Below the pieces are notes generated by a model. That model had not been told where the DNA came from. It did no database searches and saw only the letters and a list, made by a program, of their open reading frames with translations. A program made the position numbers and the translations under genes. From positions 106,655,904-106,719,903 of the forward strand of contig CM058237.1 in assembly GCA_030180135.1 (NCBI GenBank): DNA of 64,000 nucleotides, written 5' to 3'. This DNA comes from Orychophragmus violaceus (Eukaryota > Streptophyta > Magnoliopsida > Brassicales > Brassicaceae). Shown in pieces: positions 45,800 through 60,306 of the stretch (the stretch's first letter is position 1; every line of letters starts with the position of its first letter).

Positions 45800-48700
45800 G
45801 ATGGATTATCCTGACCAGATGCACCGCCGAGAAGGATTCTAAGGTCAAAATGCAAGTTTCCATGACCCAGGAAGAATTGGATCGAGTTTTTTTGAAACTA
45901 TCATGACCAAAACCCTTAAAATGGGATAACAAAGAGGTCTGGTGAAGAAATTGGTGGAAAAAACAATGACGGGATAGGATAAACTGATTCTATCCACCGG
46001 GGGAAGGATCCTAAGGCCAAAACCTCCTAATGGACTGACGGGAAGGACTATCTCGGCCATACTGACTAACGGGATGGATTATCCTGACCAGATGCACCGC
46101 CGAGAAGGATTCTAAGGCCAAAATGCATGTTTCCATGAGCCAGGAAGAATTGGATCGAGTTTTTTTGAAACTATCATGACCAAAACCCTTAAAATGGGAT
46201 ATAAAAGAGGTCTGGTGAAGAAATTGGTGGAAAACAAATGACCCGAAAAACCCGTCTATACACCGTGGGAAGGTTATAGCCTACCGAGAACCAAGGTTCC
46301 TTGATCCAAAAAAATTGACTCGAGTTTTTTTGAAACTATCAAGACCCAAACCTCTCAAATGGATAACAAAGAGGTCTGGTGAAGAAATTGGTGGAAAAAA
46401 CAATGACGGGGTAGGATAAACTGATTCTATCCACCGGGGGAAGGATCCTAAGGCCAAAACCTCCTAATGGACTGACGGGAAGGACTATCTCGGCCATACT
46501 GACTAACGGGATGGATTATCCTGACCAGATGCACCACCGAGAAGGATTCTAAGGCCAAAATGCAAGTTTCCATGACCCAGGAAGAATTGGATCGAGTTTT
46601 TTTGAAACTATCATGACCAAAACCCTTAAAATGGGATATAAAAGAGGTCTGGTGAAGAAATTGGTGGAAAACAAATGACCCGAAAAACCCGTCTATACAC
46701 CGTGGGAAGGTTATAGCCTACCGAGAACCAAGGTTCCTTGACCCGAAAAAATTGACTCGAGTTTTTTTGAAACTATCAAGACCCAAACCTCTCAAATGGA
46801 TAACAAAGAGGTCTGGTGAAGAAATTGGTGGAAAAAACAATGACGGGATAGGATAAACTGATTCTATCCACCGGGGGAAGGATCCTAAGGCCAAAACCTC
46901 CTAATGGACTGACGGGAAGGACTATCTCGGCCATACTGACTAACGGGATGGATTATCCTGACCAGATGCACCGCCGAGAAGGATTCTAAGGCCAAAATGC
47001 AAGTTTCCATGACCCAGGAAGAATTGGATCGAGTTTTTTTGAAACTATCATGACCAAAACCCTTAAAATGGGATATAAAAGAGGTCTGGTGAAGAAATTG
47101 GTGGAAAACAAATGACCCGAAAAACCCGTCTATACACCATGGGAAGGTTATAGCCTACCGAGAACCAAGGTCCCTTGACCCGAAAAAATTGACTCGAGTT
47201 TTTTTGAAACTATCAAGACCCAAACCTCTCAAATGGATAACAAAGAGGTCTGGTGAAGAAATTGGTGGAAAAAACAATGACGGGATAGGATAAACTGATT
47301 CTATCCACCGGGGGAAGGATCCTAAGGCCAAAACCTCCTAATGGACTGACGGGAAGGACTATCTCGGCCATACTGATTGAAGGGATGGATTATCCTGACC
47401 AGATGCACCGCCGAGAAGGATTCTAAGGCCAAAATGCAAGTTTCCATGACCCAGGAAGAATTGGATCGAGTTTTTTTGAAACTATCATGACCAAAACCCT
47501 TAAAATGGGATATAAAAGAGGTCTGGTGAAGAAATTGGTGGAAAACAAATGACCCGAAAAACCCGTCTATACACCGTGGGAAGGTTATAGCCTACCGAGA
47601 ACCAAGGTTCCATGACCCGAAAAAAATTGACTCGAGTTTTTTTGAAACTATCAAGACCCAAACCTCTCAAATGGATAACAAAGAGGTCTGGTGAAGAAAT
47701 TGGTGGAAAAAATAATGACGGGATAGGATAAACTGATTCTATCCACCGGGGGAAGGATCCTAAGGCCAAAACATCCTAATGGACTGACGGGAAGGAATAT
47801 CTCGGCCATACTGACTGACGGGATGGATTATCATGACCGGATGAACCGCCGGGAAGGATCCTAAGGCCAAAAAACCACCCTAACGGGATGGAAACGAACT
47901 GACGTGAAGGACTATCTCGGCCATACTGACTAACGGGATGGAAACGAACTGACGGGAAGGACTATCTCGGCCATACTGACTAACGGGATGGATTATCCTG
48001 ACCAGATGCACCGCCGAGAAGGATTCTAAGGCCAAAATGCAAGTTTCCATGACCCAGGAAGAATTGGATCGAGTTTTTTTGAAACTATCATGACCAAAAC
48101 CCTTAAAATGGGATATAAAAGAGGTCTGGTGAAGAAATTGGTGGAAAACAAATTACCCGAAAAACCCGTCTATACACCGTGGGAAGGTTATAGCCTACCG
48201 AGAACCAAGGTTCCATGACCCGAAAAAAATTGACTCGAGTTTTTTTGAAACTATCAAGACCCAAACCTCTCAAATGGATAAAAAAGAGGTCTGGTGAAGA
48301 AATTGGTGGAAAAAACACTGACGGGATAGGATAAACTGATTCTATCCACCGGGGGAAGGATCCTAAGGCCAAAACCTCCTAATGGACTGACGGGAAGGAC
48401 TATCTCGGCCATACTGACTAACGGGATGGATTATCCTGACCAGATGCACCGCCGAGAAGGATTCTAAGGCCAAAATGCAAGTTTCCATGACCCAGGAAGA
48501 ATTGGATCGAGTTTTTTTGAAACTATCATGACCAAAACCCTTAAAATGGGATAACAAAGAGGTCTGGTGAAGAAATTGGTGGAAAAAACAATGACGGGAT
48601 AGGATAAACTGATTCTATCCACCGGGGGAAGGATCCTAAGGCCAAAACCTCCTAATGGACTGACGGGAAGGACTATCTCGGCCATACTGACTAACGGGAT

Positions 48701-51700
48701 GGATTATCCTGACCAGATGCACCGCCGAAAAGGATTCTAAGGCCAAAATGCAAGTTTCCATGAGCCAGGAAGAATTGGATCGAGTTTTTTTGAAACTATC
48801 ATGACCAAAACCCTTAAAATGGGATATAAAAGAGGTCTGGTGAAGAAATTGGTGGAAAACAAATGACCTGAAAAACCCGTCTATACACCGTGGGAAGGTT
48901 ATAGCCTACCGAGAACCAAGGTTCCTTGATCCGAAAAAATTGACTCGAGTTTTTTTGAAACTATCAAGACCCAAACCTCTCAAATGGATAACAAAGAGGT
49001 CTGGTGAAGAAATTGGTGGAAAAAACAATGACGGGGTAGGATAAACTGATTCTATCCACCGGGGGAAGGATCCTAAGGCCAAAACCTCCTAATGGACTGA
49101 CGGGAAGGACTATCTCGGCCATACTGACTAACGGGATGGATTATCCTGACTAGATGCACCACCGAGAAGGATTCTAAGGCCAAAATGCAAGTTTCCATGA
49201 CCCAGGAAGAATTGGATCGAGTTTTTTTGAAACTATCATGACCAAAACCCTTAAAATGGGATATAAAAGAGGTCTGGTGAAGAAATTGGTGGAAAACAAA
49301 TGACCCGAAAAACCCGTCTATACACCGTGGGAAGGTTATAGCCTACCGAGAACCAAGGTTCCTTGACCCGAAAAAATTGACTCGAGTTTTTTTGAAACTA
49401 TCAAGACCCAAACCTCTCAATTGGATAACAAAGAGGTCTGGTGAAGAAATTGGTGGAAAAAACAATGACGGGATAGGATAAACTGATTCTATCCACCGGG
49501 GGAAGGATCCTAAGGCCAAAACCTCCTAATGGACTGACGGGAAGGACTATCTCGGCCATACTGATTGAAGGGATGGATTATCCTGACCAGATGCACCGCC
49601 GAGAAGGATTCTAAGGCCAAAATGCAAGTTTCCATGACCCAGGAAGAATTGGATCGAGTTTTTTTGAAACTATCATGACCAAAACCCTTAAAATGGGATA
49701 ACAAAGAGGTCTGGTGAAGAAATTGGTGGAAAAAACAATGACGGGATAGGATAAACTGATTCTATCCACCGGGGGAAGGATCCTAAGGCCAAAACCTCCT
49801 AATGGACTGACGGGAAGGACTATCTCGGCCATACTGACTAACGGGATGGATTATCCTGACCAGATGCACCGCCGAGAAGGATTCTAAGGCCAAAATGCAT
49901 GTTTCCATGAGCCAGGAAGAATTGGATCGAGTTTTTTTGAAACTATCATGACCAAAACCCTTAAAATGGGATATAAAAGAGGTCTGGTGAAGAAATTGGT
50001 GGAAAACAAATGACCCGAAAAACCCGTCTATACACCGTGGGAAGGTTATAGCCTACCGAGAACCAAGGTTCCTTGATCCAAAAAAATTGACTCGAGTTTT
50101 TTTGAAACTATCAAGACCCAAACCTCTCAAATGGATAACAAAGAGGTCTGGTGAAGAAATTGGTGGAAAAAACAATGACGGGGTAGGATAAACTGATTCT
50201 ATCCACCGGGGGAAGGATCCTAAGGCCAAAACCTCCTAATGGACTGACGGGAAGGACTATCTCGGCCATACTGACTAACGGGATGGATTATCCTGACCAG
50301 ATGCACCACCGAGAAGGATTCTAAGGCCAAAATGCAAGTTTCCATGACCCAGGAAGAATTGGATCGAGTTTTTTTGAAACTATCATGACCAAAACCCTTA
50401 AAATGGGATATAAAAGAGGTCTGGTGAAGAAATTGGTGGAAAACAAATGACCCGAAAAACCCGTCTATACACCGTGGGAAGGTTATAGCCTACCGAGAAC
50501 CAAGGTTCCTTGACCCGAAAAAATTGACTCGAGTTTTTTTGAAACTATCAAGACCCAAACCTCTCAAATGGATAACAAAGAGGTCTGGTGAAGAAATTGG
50601 TGGAAAAAACAATGACGGGATAGGATAAACTGATTCTATCCACCGGGGGAAGGATCCTAAGGCCAAAACCTCCTAATGGACTGACGGGAAGGACTATCTC
50701 GGTCATACTGACTAACGGGATGGATTATCCTGACCAGATGCACCGCCGAGAAGGATTCTAAGGCCAAAATGCAAGTTTCCATGACCCAGGAAGAATTGGA
50801 TCGAGTTTTTTTGAAACTATCATGACCAAAACCCTTAAAATGGGATATAAAAGAGGTCTGGTGAAGAAATTGGTGGAAAACAAATGACCCGAAAAACCCG
50901 TCTATACACCATGGGAAGGTTATAGCCTACCGAGAACCAAGGTCCCTTGACCCGAAAAAATTGACTCGAGTTTTTTTGAAACTATCAAGACCCAAACCTC
51001 TCAAATGGATAACAAAGAGGTCTGGTGAAGAAATTGGTGGAAAAAACAATGACGGGATAGGATAAACTGATTCTATCCACCGGGGGAAGGATCCTAAGGC
51101 CAAAACCTCCTAATGGACTGACGGGAAGGACTATCTCGGCCATACTGATTGAAGGGATGGATTATCCTGACCAGATGCACCGCCGAGAAGGATTCTAAGG
51201 CCAAAATGCAAGTTTCCATGACCCAGGAAGAATTGGATCGAGTTTTTTTGAAACTATCATGACCAAAACCCTTAAAATGGGATATAAAAGAGGTCTGGTG
51301 AAGAAATTGGTGGAAAACAAATGACCCGAAAAACCCGTCTATACACCGTGGGAAGGTTATAGCCTACCGAGAACCAAGGTTCCATGACCCGAAAAAAATT
51401 GACTCGAGTTTTTTTGAAACTATCAAGACCCAAACCTCTCAAATGGATAACAAAGAGGTCTGGTGAAGAAATTGGTGGAAAAAATAATGACGGGATAGGA
51501 TAAACTGATTCTATCCACCGGGGGAAGGATCCTAAGGCCAAAACATCCTAATGGACTGACGGGAAGGAATATCTCGGCCATACTGACTGACGGGATGGAT
51601 TATCATGACCGGATGAACCGCCGGGAAGGATCCTAAGGCCAAAAAACCACCCTAACGGGATGGAAACGAACTGACGTGAAGGACTATCTCGGCCATACTG

Positions 51701-53300
51701 ACTAACGGGATGGAAACGAACTGACGGGAAGGACTATCTCGGCCATACTGACTAACGGGATGGATTATCCTGACCAGATGCACCGCCGAGAAGGATTCTA
51801 AGGCCAAAATGCAAGTTTCCATGACCCAGGAAGAATTGGATCGAGTTTTTTTGAAACTATCATGACCAAAACCCTTAAAATGGGATATAAAAGAGGTCTG
51901 GTGAAGAAATTGGTGGAAAACAAATGACCCGAAAAACCCGTCTATACACCGTGGGAAGGTTATAGCCTACCGAGAACCAAGGTTCCATGACCCGAAAAAA
52001 ATTGACTCGAGTTTTTTTGAAACTATCAAGACCCAAACCTCTCAAATGGATAAAAAAGAGGTCTGGTGAAGAAATTGGTGGAAAAAACACTGACGGGATA
52101 GGATAAACTGATTCTATCCACCGGGGGAAGGATCCTAAGGCCAAAACCTCCTAATGGACTGACGGGAAGGACTATCTCGGCCATACTGACTAACGGGATG
52201 GATTATCCTGACCAGATGCACCGCCGAGAAGGATTCTAAGGCCAAAATGCAAGTTTCCATGACCCAGGAAGAATTGGATCGAGTTTTTTTGAAACTATCA
52301 TGACCAAAACCCTTAAAATGGGATAACAAAGAGGTCTGGTGAAGAAATTGGTGGAAAAAACAATGACGGGATAGGATAAACTGATTCTATCCACCGGGGG
52401 AAGGATCCTAAGGCCAAAACCTCCTAATGGACTGACGGGAAGGACTATCTCGGCCATACTGACTAACGGGATGGATTATCCTGACCAGATGCACCGCCGA
52501 AAAGGATTCTAAGGCCAAAATGCAAGTTTCCATGAGCCAGGAAGAATTGGATCGAGTTTTTTTGAAACTATCATGACCAAAACCCTTAAAATGGGATATA
52601 AAAGAGGTCTGGTGAAGAAATTGGTGGAAAACAAATGACCTGAAAAACCCGTCTATACACCGTGGGAAGGTTATAGCCTACCGAGAACCAAGGTTCCTTG
52701 ATCCGAAAAAATTGACTCGAGTTTTTTTGAAACTATCAAGACCCAAACCTCTCAAATGGATAACAAAGAGGTCTGGTGAAGAAATTGGTGGAAAAAACAA
52801 TGACGGGGTAGGATAAACTGATTCTATCCACCGGGGGAAGGATCCTAAGGCCAAAACCTCCTAATGGACTGACGGGAAGGACTATCTCGGCCATACTGAC
52901 TAACGGGATGGATTATCCTGACTAGATGCACCACCGAGAAGGATTCTAAGGCCAAAATGCAAGTTTCCATGACCCAGGAAGAATTGGATCGAGTTTTTTT
53001 GAAACTATCATGACCAAAACCCTTAAAATGGGATATAAAAGAGGTCTGGTGAAGAAATTGGTGGAAAACAAATGACCCGAAAAACCCGTCTATACACCGT
53101 GGGAAGGTTATAGCCTACCGAGAACCAAGGTTCCTTGACCCGAAAAAATTGACTCGAGTTTTTTTGAAACTATCAAGACCCAAACCTCTCAAATGGATAA
53201 CAAAGAGGTCTGGTGAAGAAATTGGTGGAAAAAACAATGACGGGATAGGATAAACTGATTCTATCCACCGGGGGAAGGATCCTAAGGCCAAAACCTCCTA
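45800..53300 (+). repeat. 3772-bp segmental tandem duplication
   Basis: About 45.8-49.5 kb matches about 49.6-53.3 kb at an offset of 3772, with shared variants such as the CCTGACTAGATGCACCACC string at 49146 and 52918. The left part of the window has only one copy, so this duplication arose in the right copy, or was lost from the left one, after the large duplication. Confidence 0.82.
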
Positions 53301-54027
53301 ATGGACTGACGGGAAGGACTATCTCGGCCATACTGACTAACGGGATGGATTATCCTGACCAGATGCACCGCCGAGAAGGATTCTAAGGCCAAAATGAAAG
53401 TTTCCATGACCCAGGAAGAATTAGATTGAGTTTTTTTGAAACTATCATGACCAAAACCCTTAAAATGGGATATAAAAGAGGTCTGGTGAAGAAATTGGTG
53501 GAAAACAAATGACCCGAAAAACCCGTCTATACACCATGGGAAGGTTATAGCCTACCGAGAACCAAGGTCCCTTGACCCGAAAAAATTGACTCGAGTTTTT
53601 TTGAAACTATCAAGACCCAAACCTCTCAAATGGATAACAAAGAGGTCTGGTGAAGAAATTGGTGGAAAAAACAATGACGGGATAGGATAAACTGATTCTA
53701 TCCACCGGGGGAAGGATCCTAAGGCCAAAACCTCCTAATGGACTGACGGGAAGGACTATCTCGGCCATACTGATTTAAGGGATGGATTATCCTGACCAGA
53801 TGCACCGCCGAGAAGGATTCTAAGGCCAAAATGCAAGTTTCCATGACCCAGGAAGAATTGGATCGAGTTTTTTTGAAACTATCATGACCAAAACCCTTAA
53901 AATGGGATATAAAAGAGGTCTGGTGAAGAAATTGGTGGAAAACAAATGACCCGAAAAACCCGTCTATACACCGTGGGAAGGTTATAGCCTACCGAGAACC
54001 AAGGTTCCATGACCCGAAAAAAATTGA

Positions 54028-56108
54028 CTCGAGTTTTTTTGAAACTATCAAGACCCAAACCTCTCAAATGGATAACAAAGAGGTCTGGTGAAGAAATTGG
54101 TGGAAAAAATAATGACGGGATAGGATAAACTGATTCTATCCACCGGGGGAAGGATCCTAAGGCCAAAACATCCTAATGGACTGACGGGAAGGAATATCTC
54201 GGCCATACTGATTGACGGGATGGATTATCATGACCGGATGAACCGCCGGGAAGGATCCTAAGGCCAAAAAACCACCCTAACGGGATGGAAACGAACTGAC
54301 GTGAAGGACTATCACGGCTATACTGACTAACGGGATGGAAACGAACTGACGGGAAGGACTATCTCGGCCATACTGACTAACGGGATGGATTATCCTGACC
54401 AGATGCACCGCCGAGAAGGATTCTAAGGCCAAAATGCAAGTTTCCATGACCCAGGAAGAATTGGATCGAGTTTTTTTGAAACTATCATGACCAAAACCCT
54501 TAAAATGGGATATAAAAGAGGTCTGGTGAAGAAATTGGTGGAAAACAAATGACCCGAAAAACCCGTCTATACACCGTGGGAAGGTTATAGCCTACCGAGA
54601 ACCAAGGTTCCATGACCCGAAAAAAATTGACTCGAGTTTTTTTGAAACTATCAAGACCCAAACCTCTCAAATGGATAAAAAAGAGGTCTGGTGAAGAAAT
54701 TGGTGGAAAAAACACTGACGGGATAGGATAAACTGATTCTATCCACCGGGGGAAGGATCCTAAGGCCAAAACCTCCTAATGGACTGACGGGAAGGACTAT
54801 CTCGGCCATACTAACTAACGGGATGGATTATCCTGACCAGATGCACCGCCGAGAAGGATTCTAAGGCCAAAATGCAAGTTTCCATGACCCAGGAAGAATT
54901 GGATCGAGTTTTTTTGAAACTATCATGACCAAAACCCTTAAAATGGGATATAAAAGAGGTCTGGTGAAGAAATTGGTGGAAAACAAATGACCCGAAAAAC
55001 CCATCTATACACCGTGGGAAGGTTATAGCCTACCGAGAACCAAGGTTCCATGACCCGAAAAAAATTGACTCGAGTTTTTTTGAAACTATCAAGACCCAAA
55101 CCTCTCAAATGGATAACAAAGAGGTCTGGTGAAGAAATTGGTGGAAAAAATAATGACGGGATAGGATAAACTGATTCTATCCACCGGGGGAAGGATCCTA
55201 AGGCCAAAACATCCTAATGGACTGACGGGAAGGAATATCTCGGCCATACTGATTGACGGGATGGATTATCATGACCGGATGAACCGCCGGGAAGGATCCT
55301 AAGGCCAAAAAACCACCCTAACGGGATGGAAACGAACTGACGTGAAGGACTATCTCGGCCATACTGACTAACGGGATGGAAACGAACTGACGGGAAGGAC
55401 TATCTCGGCCATACTGACTAACGGGATGGATTATCCTGACCAGATGCACCGCCGAGAAGGATTCTAAGGCCAAAATGCAAGTTTCCATGACCCAGGAAGA
55501 ATTGGATCGAGTTTTTTTGAAACTATCATGACCAAAACCCTTAAAATGGGATATAAAAGAGGTCTGGTGAAGAAATTGGTGGAAAACAAATGACCCGAAA
55601 AACCCGTCTATACACCGTGGGAAGGTTATAGCCTACCGAGAACCAAGGTTCCATGACCCGAAAAAAATTGACTCGAGTTTTTTTGAAACTATCAAGACCC
55701 AAACCTCTCAAATGGATAAAAAAGAGGTCTGGTGAAGAAATTGGTGGAAAAAACACTGACGGGATAGGATAAACTGATTCTATCCACCGGGGGAAGGATC
55801 CTAAGGCCAAAACCTCCTAATGGACTGACGGGAAGGACTATCTCGGCCATACTGACTAACGGGATGGATTATCCTGACCAGATGCACCGCCGAGAAGGAT
55901 TCTAAGGCCAAAATGAAAGTTTCCATGACCCAGGAAGAATTGGATTGAGTTTTTTTGAAACTATCATGACCAAAACCCTTAAAATGGGATATAAAAGAGG
56001 TCTGGTGAAGAAATTGGTGGAAAACAAATGACCCGAAAAACCCGTCTATACACCATGGGAAGGTTATAGCCTACCGAGAACCAAGGTCCCTTGACCCGAA
56101 AAAATTGA
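54028..56108 (+). repeat. 1040-bp higher-order repeats, right-hand copy
   Basis: Counterpart of 7975-10054 at an offset of 46053/46054, with the same alternation of 603- and 437/438-bp units. Confidence 0.85.
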
Positions 56109-59100
56109 CTCGAGTTTTTTTGAAACTATCAAGACCCAAACCTCTCAAATGGATAACAAAGAGGTCTGATGAAGAAATTGGTGGAAAAAACAATGACGGG
56201 ATGGATTATCCTGACCAGATGCACCGCCGAGAAGGATTCTAAGGCCAAAATGCAAGTTTCCATGACCCAGGAAGAATTGGATCGAGTTTTTTTGAAACTA
56301 TCATGACCAAAACCCTTAAAATGGGATAACAAAGAGGTCTGGTGAAGAAATTGGTGGAAAAAACAATGACGGGATAGGATAAACTGATTCTATCCACCGG
56401 GGGAAGGATCCTAAGGCCAAAACCTCCTAATGGACTGACGGGAAGGACTATCTCGGCCATACTGACTAACGGGATGGATTATCCTGACCAGATGCACCGC
56501 CGAAAAGGATTCTAAGGCCAAAATGCAAGTTTCCATGAGCCAGGAAGAATTGGATCGAGTTTTTTTGAAACTATCATGACCAAAACCCTTAAAATGGGAT
56601 ATAAAAGAGGTCTGGTGAAGAAATTGGTGGAAAACAAATGACCTGAAAAACCCGTCTATACACCGTGGGAAGGTTATAGCCTACCGAGAACCAAGGTTCC
56701 TTGATCCGAAAAAATTGACTCGAGTTTTTTTGAAACTATCAAGACCCAAACCTCTCAAATGGATAACAAAGAGGTCTGGTGAAGAAATTGGTGGAAAAAA
56801 CAATGACGGGGTAGGATAAACTGATTCTATCCACCGGGGGAAGGATCCTAAGGCCAAAACCTCCTAATGGACTGACGGGAAGGACTATCTCGGCCATACT
56901 GACTAACGGGATGGATTATCCTGACTAGATGCACCACCGAGAAGGATTCTAAGGCCAAAATGCAAGTTTCCATGACCCAGGAAGAATTGGATCGAGTTTT
57001 TTTGAAACTATCATGACCAAAACCCTTAAAATGGGATATAAAAGAGGTCTGGTGAAGAAATTGGTGGAAAACAAATGACCCGAAAAACCCGTCTATACAC
57101 CGTGGGAAGGTTATAGCCTACCGAGAACCAAGGTTCCTTGACCCGAAAAAATTGACTCGAGTTTTTTTGAAACTATCAAGACCCAAACCTCTCAAATGGA
57201 TAACAAAGAGGTCTGGTGAAGAAATTGGTGGAAAAAACAATGACGGGATAGGATAAACTGATTCTATCCACCGGGGGAAGGATCCTAAGGCCAAAACCTC
57301 CTAATGGACTGACGGGAAGGACTATCTCGGCCATACTGACTAACGGGATGGATTATCCTGACCAGATGCACCGCCGAGAAGGATTCTAAGGCCAAAATGA
57401 AAGTTTCCATGACCCAGGAAGAATTAGATTGAGTTTTTTTGAAACTATCATGACCAAAACCCTTAAAATGGGATATAAAAGAGGTCTGGTGAAGAAATTG
57501 GTGGAAAACAAATGACCCGAAAAACCCGTCTATACACCATGGGAAGGTTATAGCCTACCGAGAACCAAGGTCCCTTGACCCGAAAAAATTGACTCGAGTT
57601 TTTTTGAAACTATCAAGACCCAAACCTCTCAAATGGATAACAAAGAGGTCTGGTGAAGAAATTGGTGGAAAAAACAATGACGGGATAGGATAAACTGATT
57701 CTATCCACCGGGGGAAGGATCCTAAGGCCAAAACCTCCTAATGGACTGACGGGAAGGACTATCTCGGCCATACTGATTTAAGGGATGGATTATCCTGACC
57801 AGATGCACCGCCGAGAAGGATTCTAAGGCCAAAATGCAAGTTTCCATGACCCAGGAAGAATTGGATCGAGTTTTTTTGAAACTATCATGACCAAAACCCT
57901 TAAAATGGGATATAAAAGAGGTCTGGTGAAGAAATTGGTGGAAAACAAATGACCCGAAAAACCCGTCTATACACCGTGGGAAGGTTATAGCCTACCGAGA
58001 ACCAAGGTTCCATGACCCGAAAAAAATTGACTCGAGTTTTTTTGAAACTATCAAGACCCAAACCTCTCAAATGGATAACAAAGAGGTCTGGTGAAGAAAT
58101 TGGTGGAAAAAATAATGACGGGATAGGATAAACTGATTCTATCCACCGGGGGAAGGATCCTAAGGCCAAAACATCCTAATGGACTGACGGGAAGGAATAT
58201 CTCGGCCATACTGATTGACGGGATGGATTATCATGACCGGATGAACCGCCGGGAAGGATCCTAAGGCCAAAAAACCACCCTAACGGGATGGAAACGAACT
58301 GACGTGAAGGACTATCACGGCTATACTGACTAACGGGATGGAAACGAACTGACGGGAAGGACTATCTCGGCCATACTGACTAACGGGATGGATTATCCTG
58401 ACCAGATGCACCGCCGAGAAGGATTCTAAGGCCAAAATGCAAGTTTCCATGACCCAGGAAGAATTGGATCGAGTTTTTTTGAAACTATCATGACCAAAAC
58501 CCTTAAAATGGGATATAAAAGAGGTCTGGTGAAGAAATTGGTGGAAAACAAATGACCCGAAAAACCCGTCTATACACCGTGGGAAGGTTATAGCCTACCG
58601 AGAACCAAGGTTCCATGACCCGAAAAAAATTGACTCGAGTTTTTTTGAAACTATCAAGACCCAAACCTCTCAAATGGATAAAAAAGAGGTCTGGTGAAGA
58701 AATTGGTGGAAAAAACACTGACGGGATAGGATAAACTGATTCTATCCACCGGGGGAAGGATCCTAAGGCCAAAACCTCCTAATGGACTGACGGGAAGGAC
58801 TATCTCGGCCATACTAACTAACGGGATGGATTATCCTGACCAGATGCACCGCCGAGAAGGATTCTAAGGCCAAAATGCAAGTTTCCATGACCCAGGAAGA
58901 ATTGGATCGAGTTTTTTTGAAACTATCATGACCAAAACCCTTAAAATGGGATATAAAAGAGGTCTGGTGAAGAAATTGGTGGAAAACAAATGACCCGAAA
59001 AACCCGTCTATACACCGTGGGAAGGTTATAGCCTACCGAGAACCAAGGTTCCATGACCCGAAAAAAATTGACTCGAGTTTTTTTGAAACTATCAAGACCC

Positions 59101-60301
59101 AAACCTCTCAAATGGATAACAAAGAGGTCTGGTGAAGAAATTGGTGGAAAAAATAATGACGGGATAGGATAAACTGATTCTATCCACCGGGGGAAGGATC
59201 CTAAGGCCAAAACATCCTAATGGACTGACGGGAAGGAATATCTCGGCCATACTGATTGACGGGATGGATTATCATGACCGGATGAACCGCCGGGAAGGAT
59301 CCTAAGGCCAAAAAACCACCCTAACGGGATGGAAACGAACTGACGTGAAGGACTATCTCGGCCATACTGACTAACGGGATGGAAACGGACGGGAAGGACT
59401 ATCTCGGCCATACTGACTAACGGGATGGATTATCCTGACCAGATGCACCGCCGAGAAGGATTCTAAGGCCAAAATGCAAGTTTCCATGACCCAGGAAGAA
59501 TTGGATCGAGTTTTTTTGAAACTATCATGACCAAAACCCTTAAAATGGGATATAAAAGAGGTCTGGTGAAGAAATTGGTGGAAAACAAATGACCCGAAAA
59601 ACCCGTCTATACACCGTGGGAAGGTTATAGCCTACCGAGAACCAAGGTTCCATGACCCGAAAAAAATTGACTCGAGTTTTTTTGAAACTATCAAGACCCA
59701 AACCTCTCAAATGGATAAAAAAGAGGTCTGGTGAAGAAATTGGTGGAAAAAACACTGACGGGATAGGATAAACTGATTCTATCCACCGGGGGAAGGATCC
59801 TATGGCCAAAACCTCCTAATGGACTGACGGGAAGGACTATCTCGGCCATACTGACTAACGGGATGGATTATCCTGACCAGATGCACCGCCGAGAAGGATT
59901 CTAAGGCCAAAATGAAAGTTTCCATGACCCAGGAAGAATTGGATTGAGTTTTTTTGAAACTATCATGACCAAAACCCTTAAAATGGGATATAAAAGAGGT
60001 CTGGTGAAGAAAATGGTGGAAAACAAATGACCCGAAAAACCCGTCTATACACCATGGGAAGGTTATAGCCTACCGAGAACCAAGGTCCCTTGACCCGAAA
60101 AAATTGACTCGAGTTTTTTTGAAACTATCAAGACCCAAACCTCTCAAATGGATAACAAAGAGGTCTGGTGAAGAAATTGGTGGAAAAAACAATGACGGGA
60201 TAGGATAAACTGATTCTATCCACCGGGGGAAGGATCCTAAGGCCAAAACCTCCTAATGGACTGACGGGAAGGACTATCTCGGCCATACTGATTGAAGGGA
60301 T

Positions 60302-60306
60302 GGATT
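60302..60306. other. Paralogous empty site for retrotransposon 1
   Basis: GGATT in uninterrupted satellite. The left flank of the element matches here at offset 46076 and the right flank at 38685. The difference, 7391 bp, equals the 7386-bp element plus one 5-bp target duplication. Flanks share private variants, for example ACTGATTGAAGGGATGG on the left and GAGAACAAGGGTTCC on the right. Confidence 0.92.
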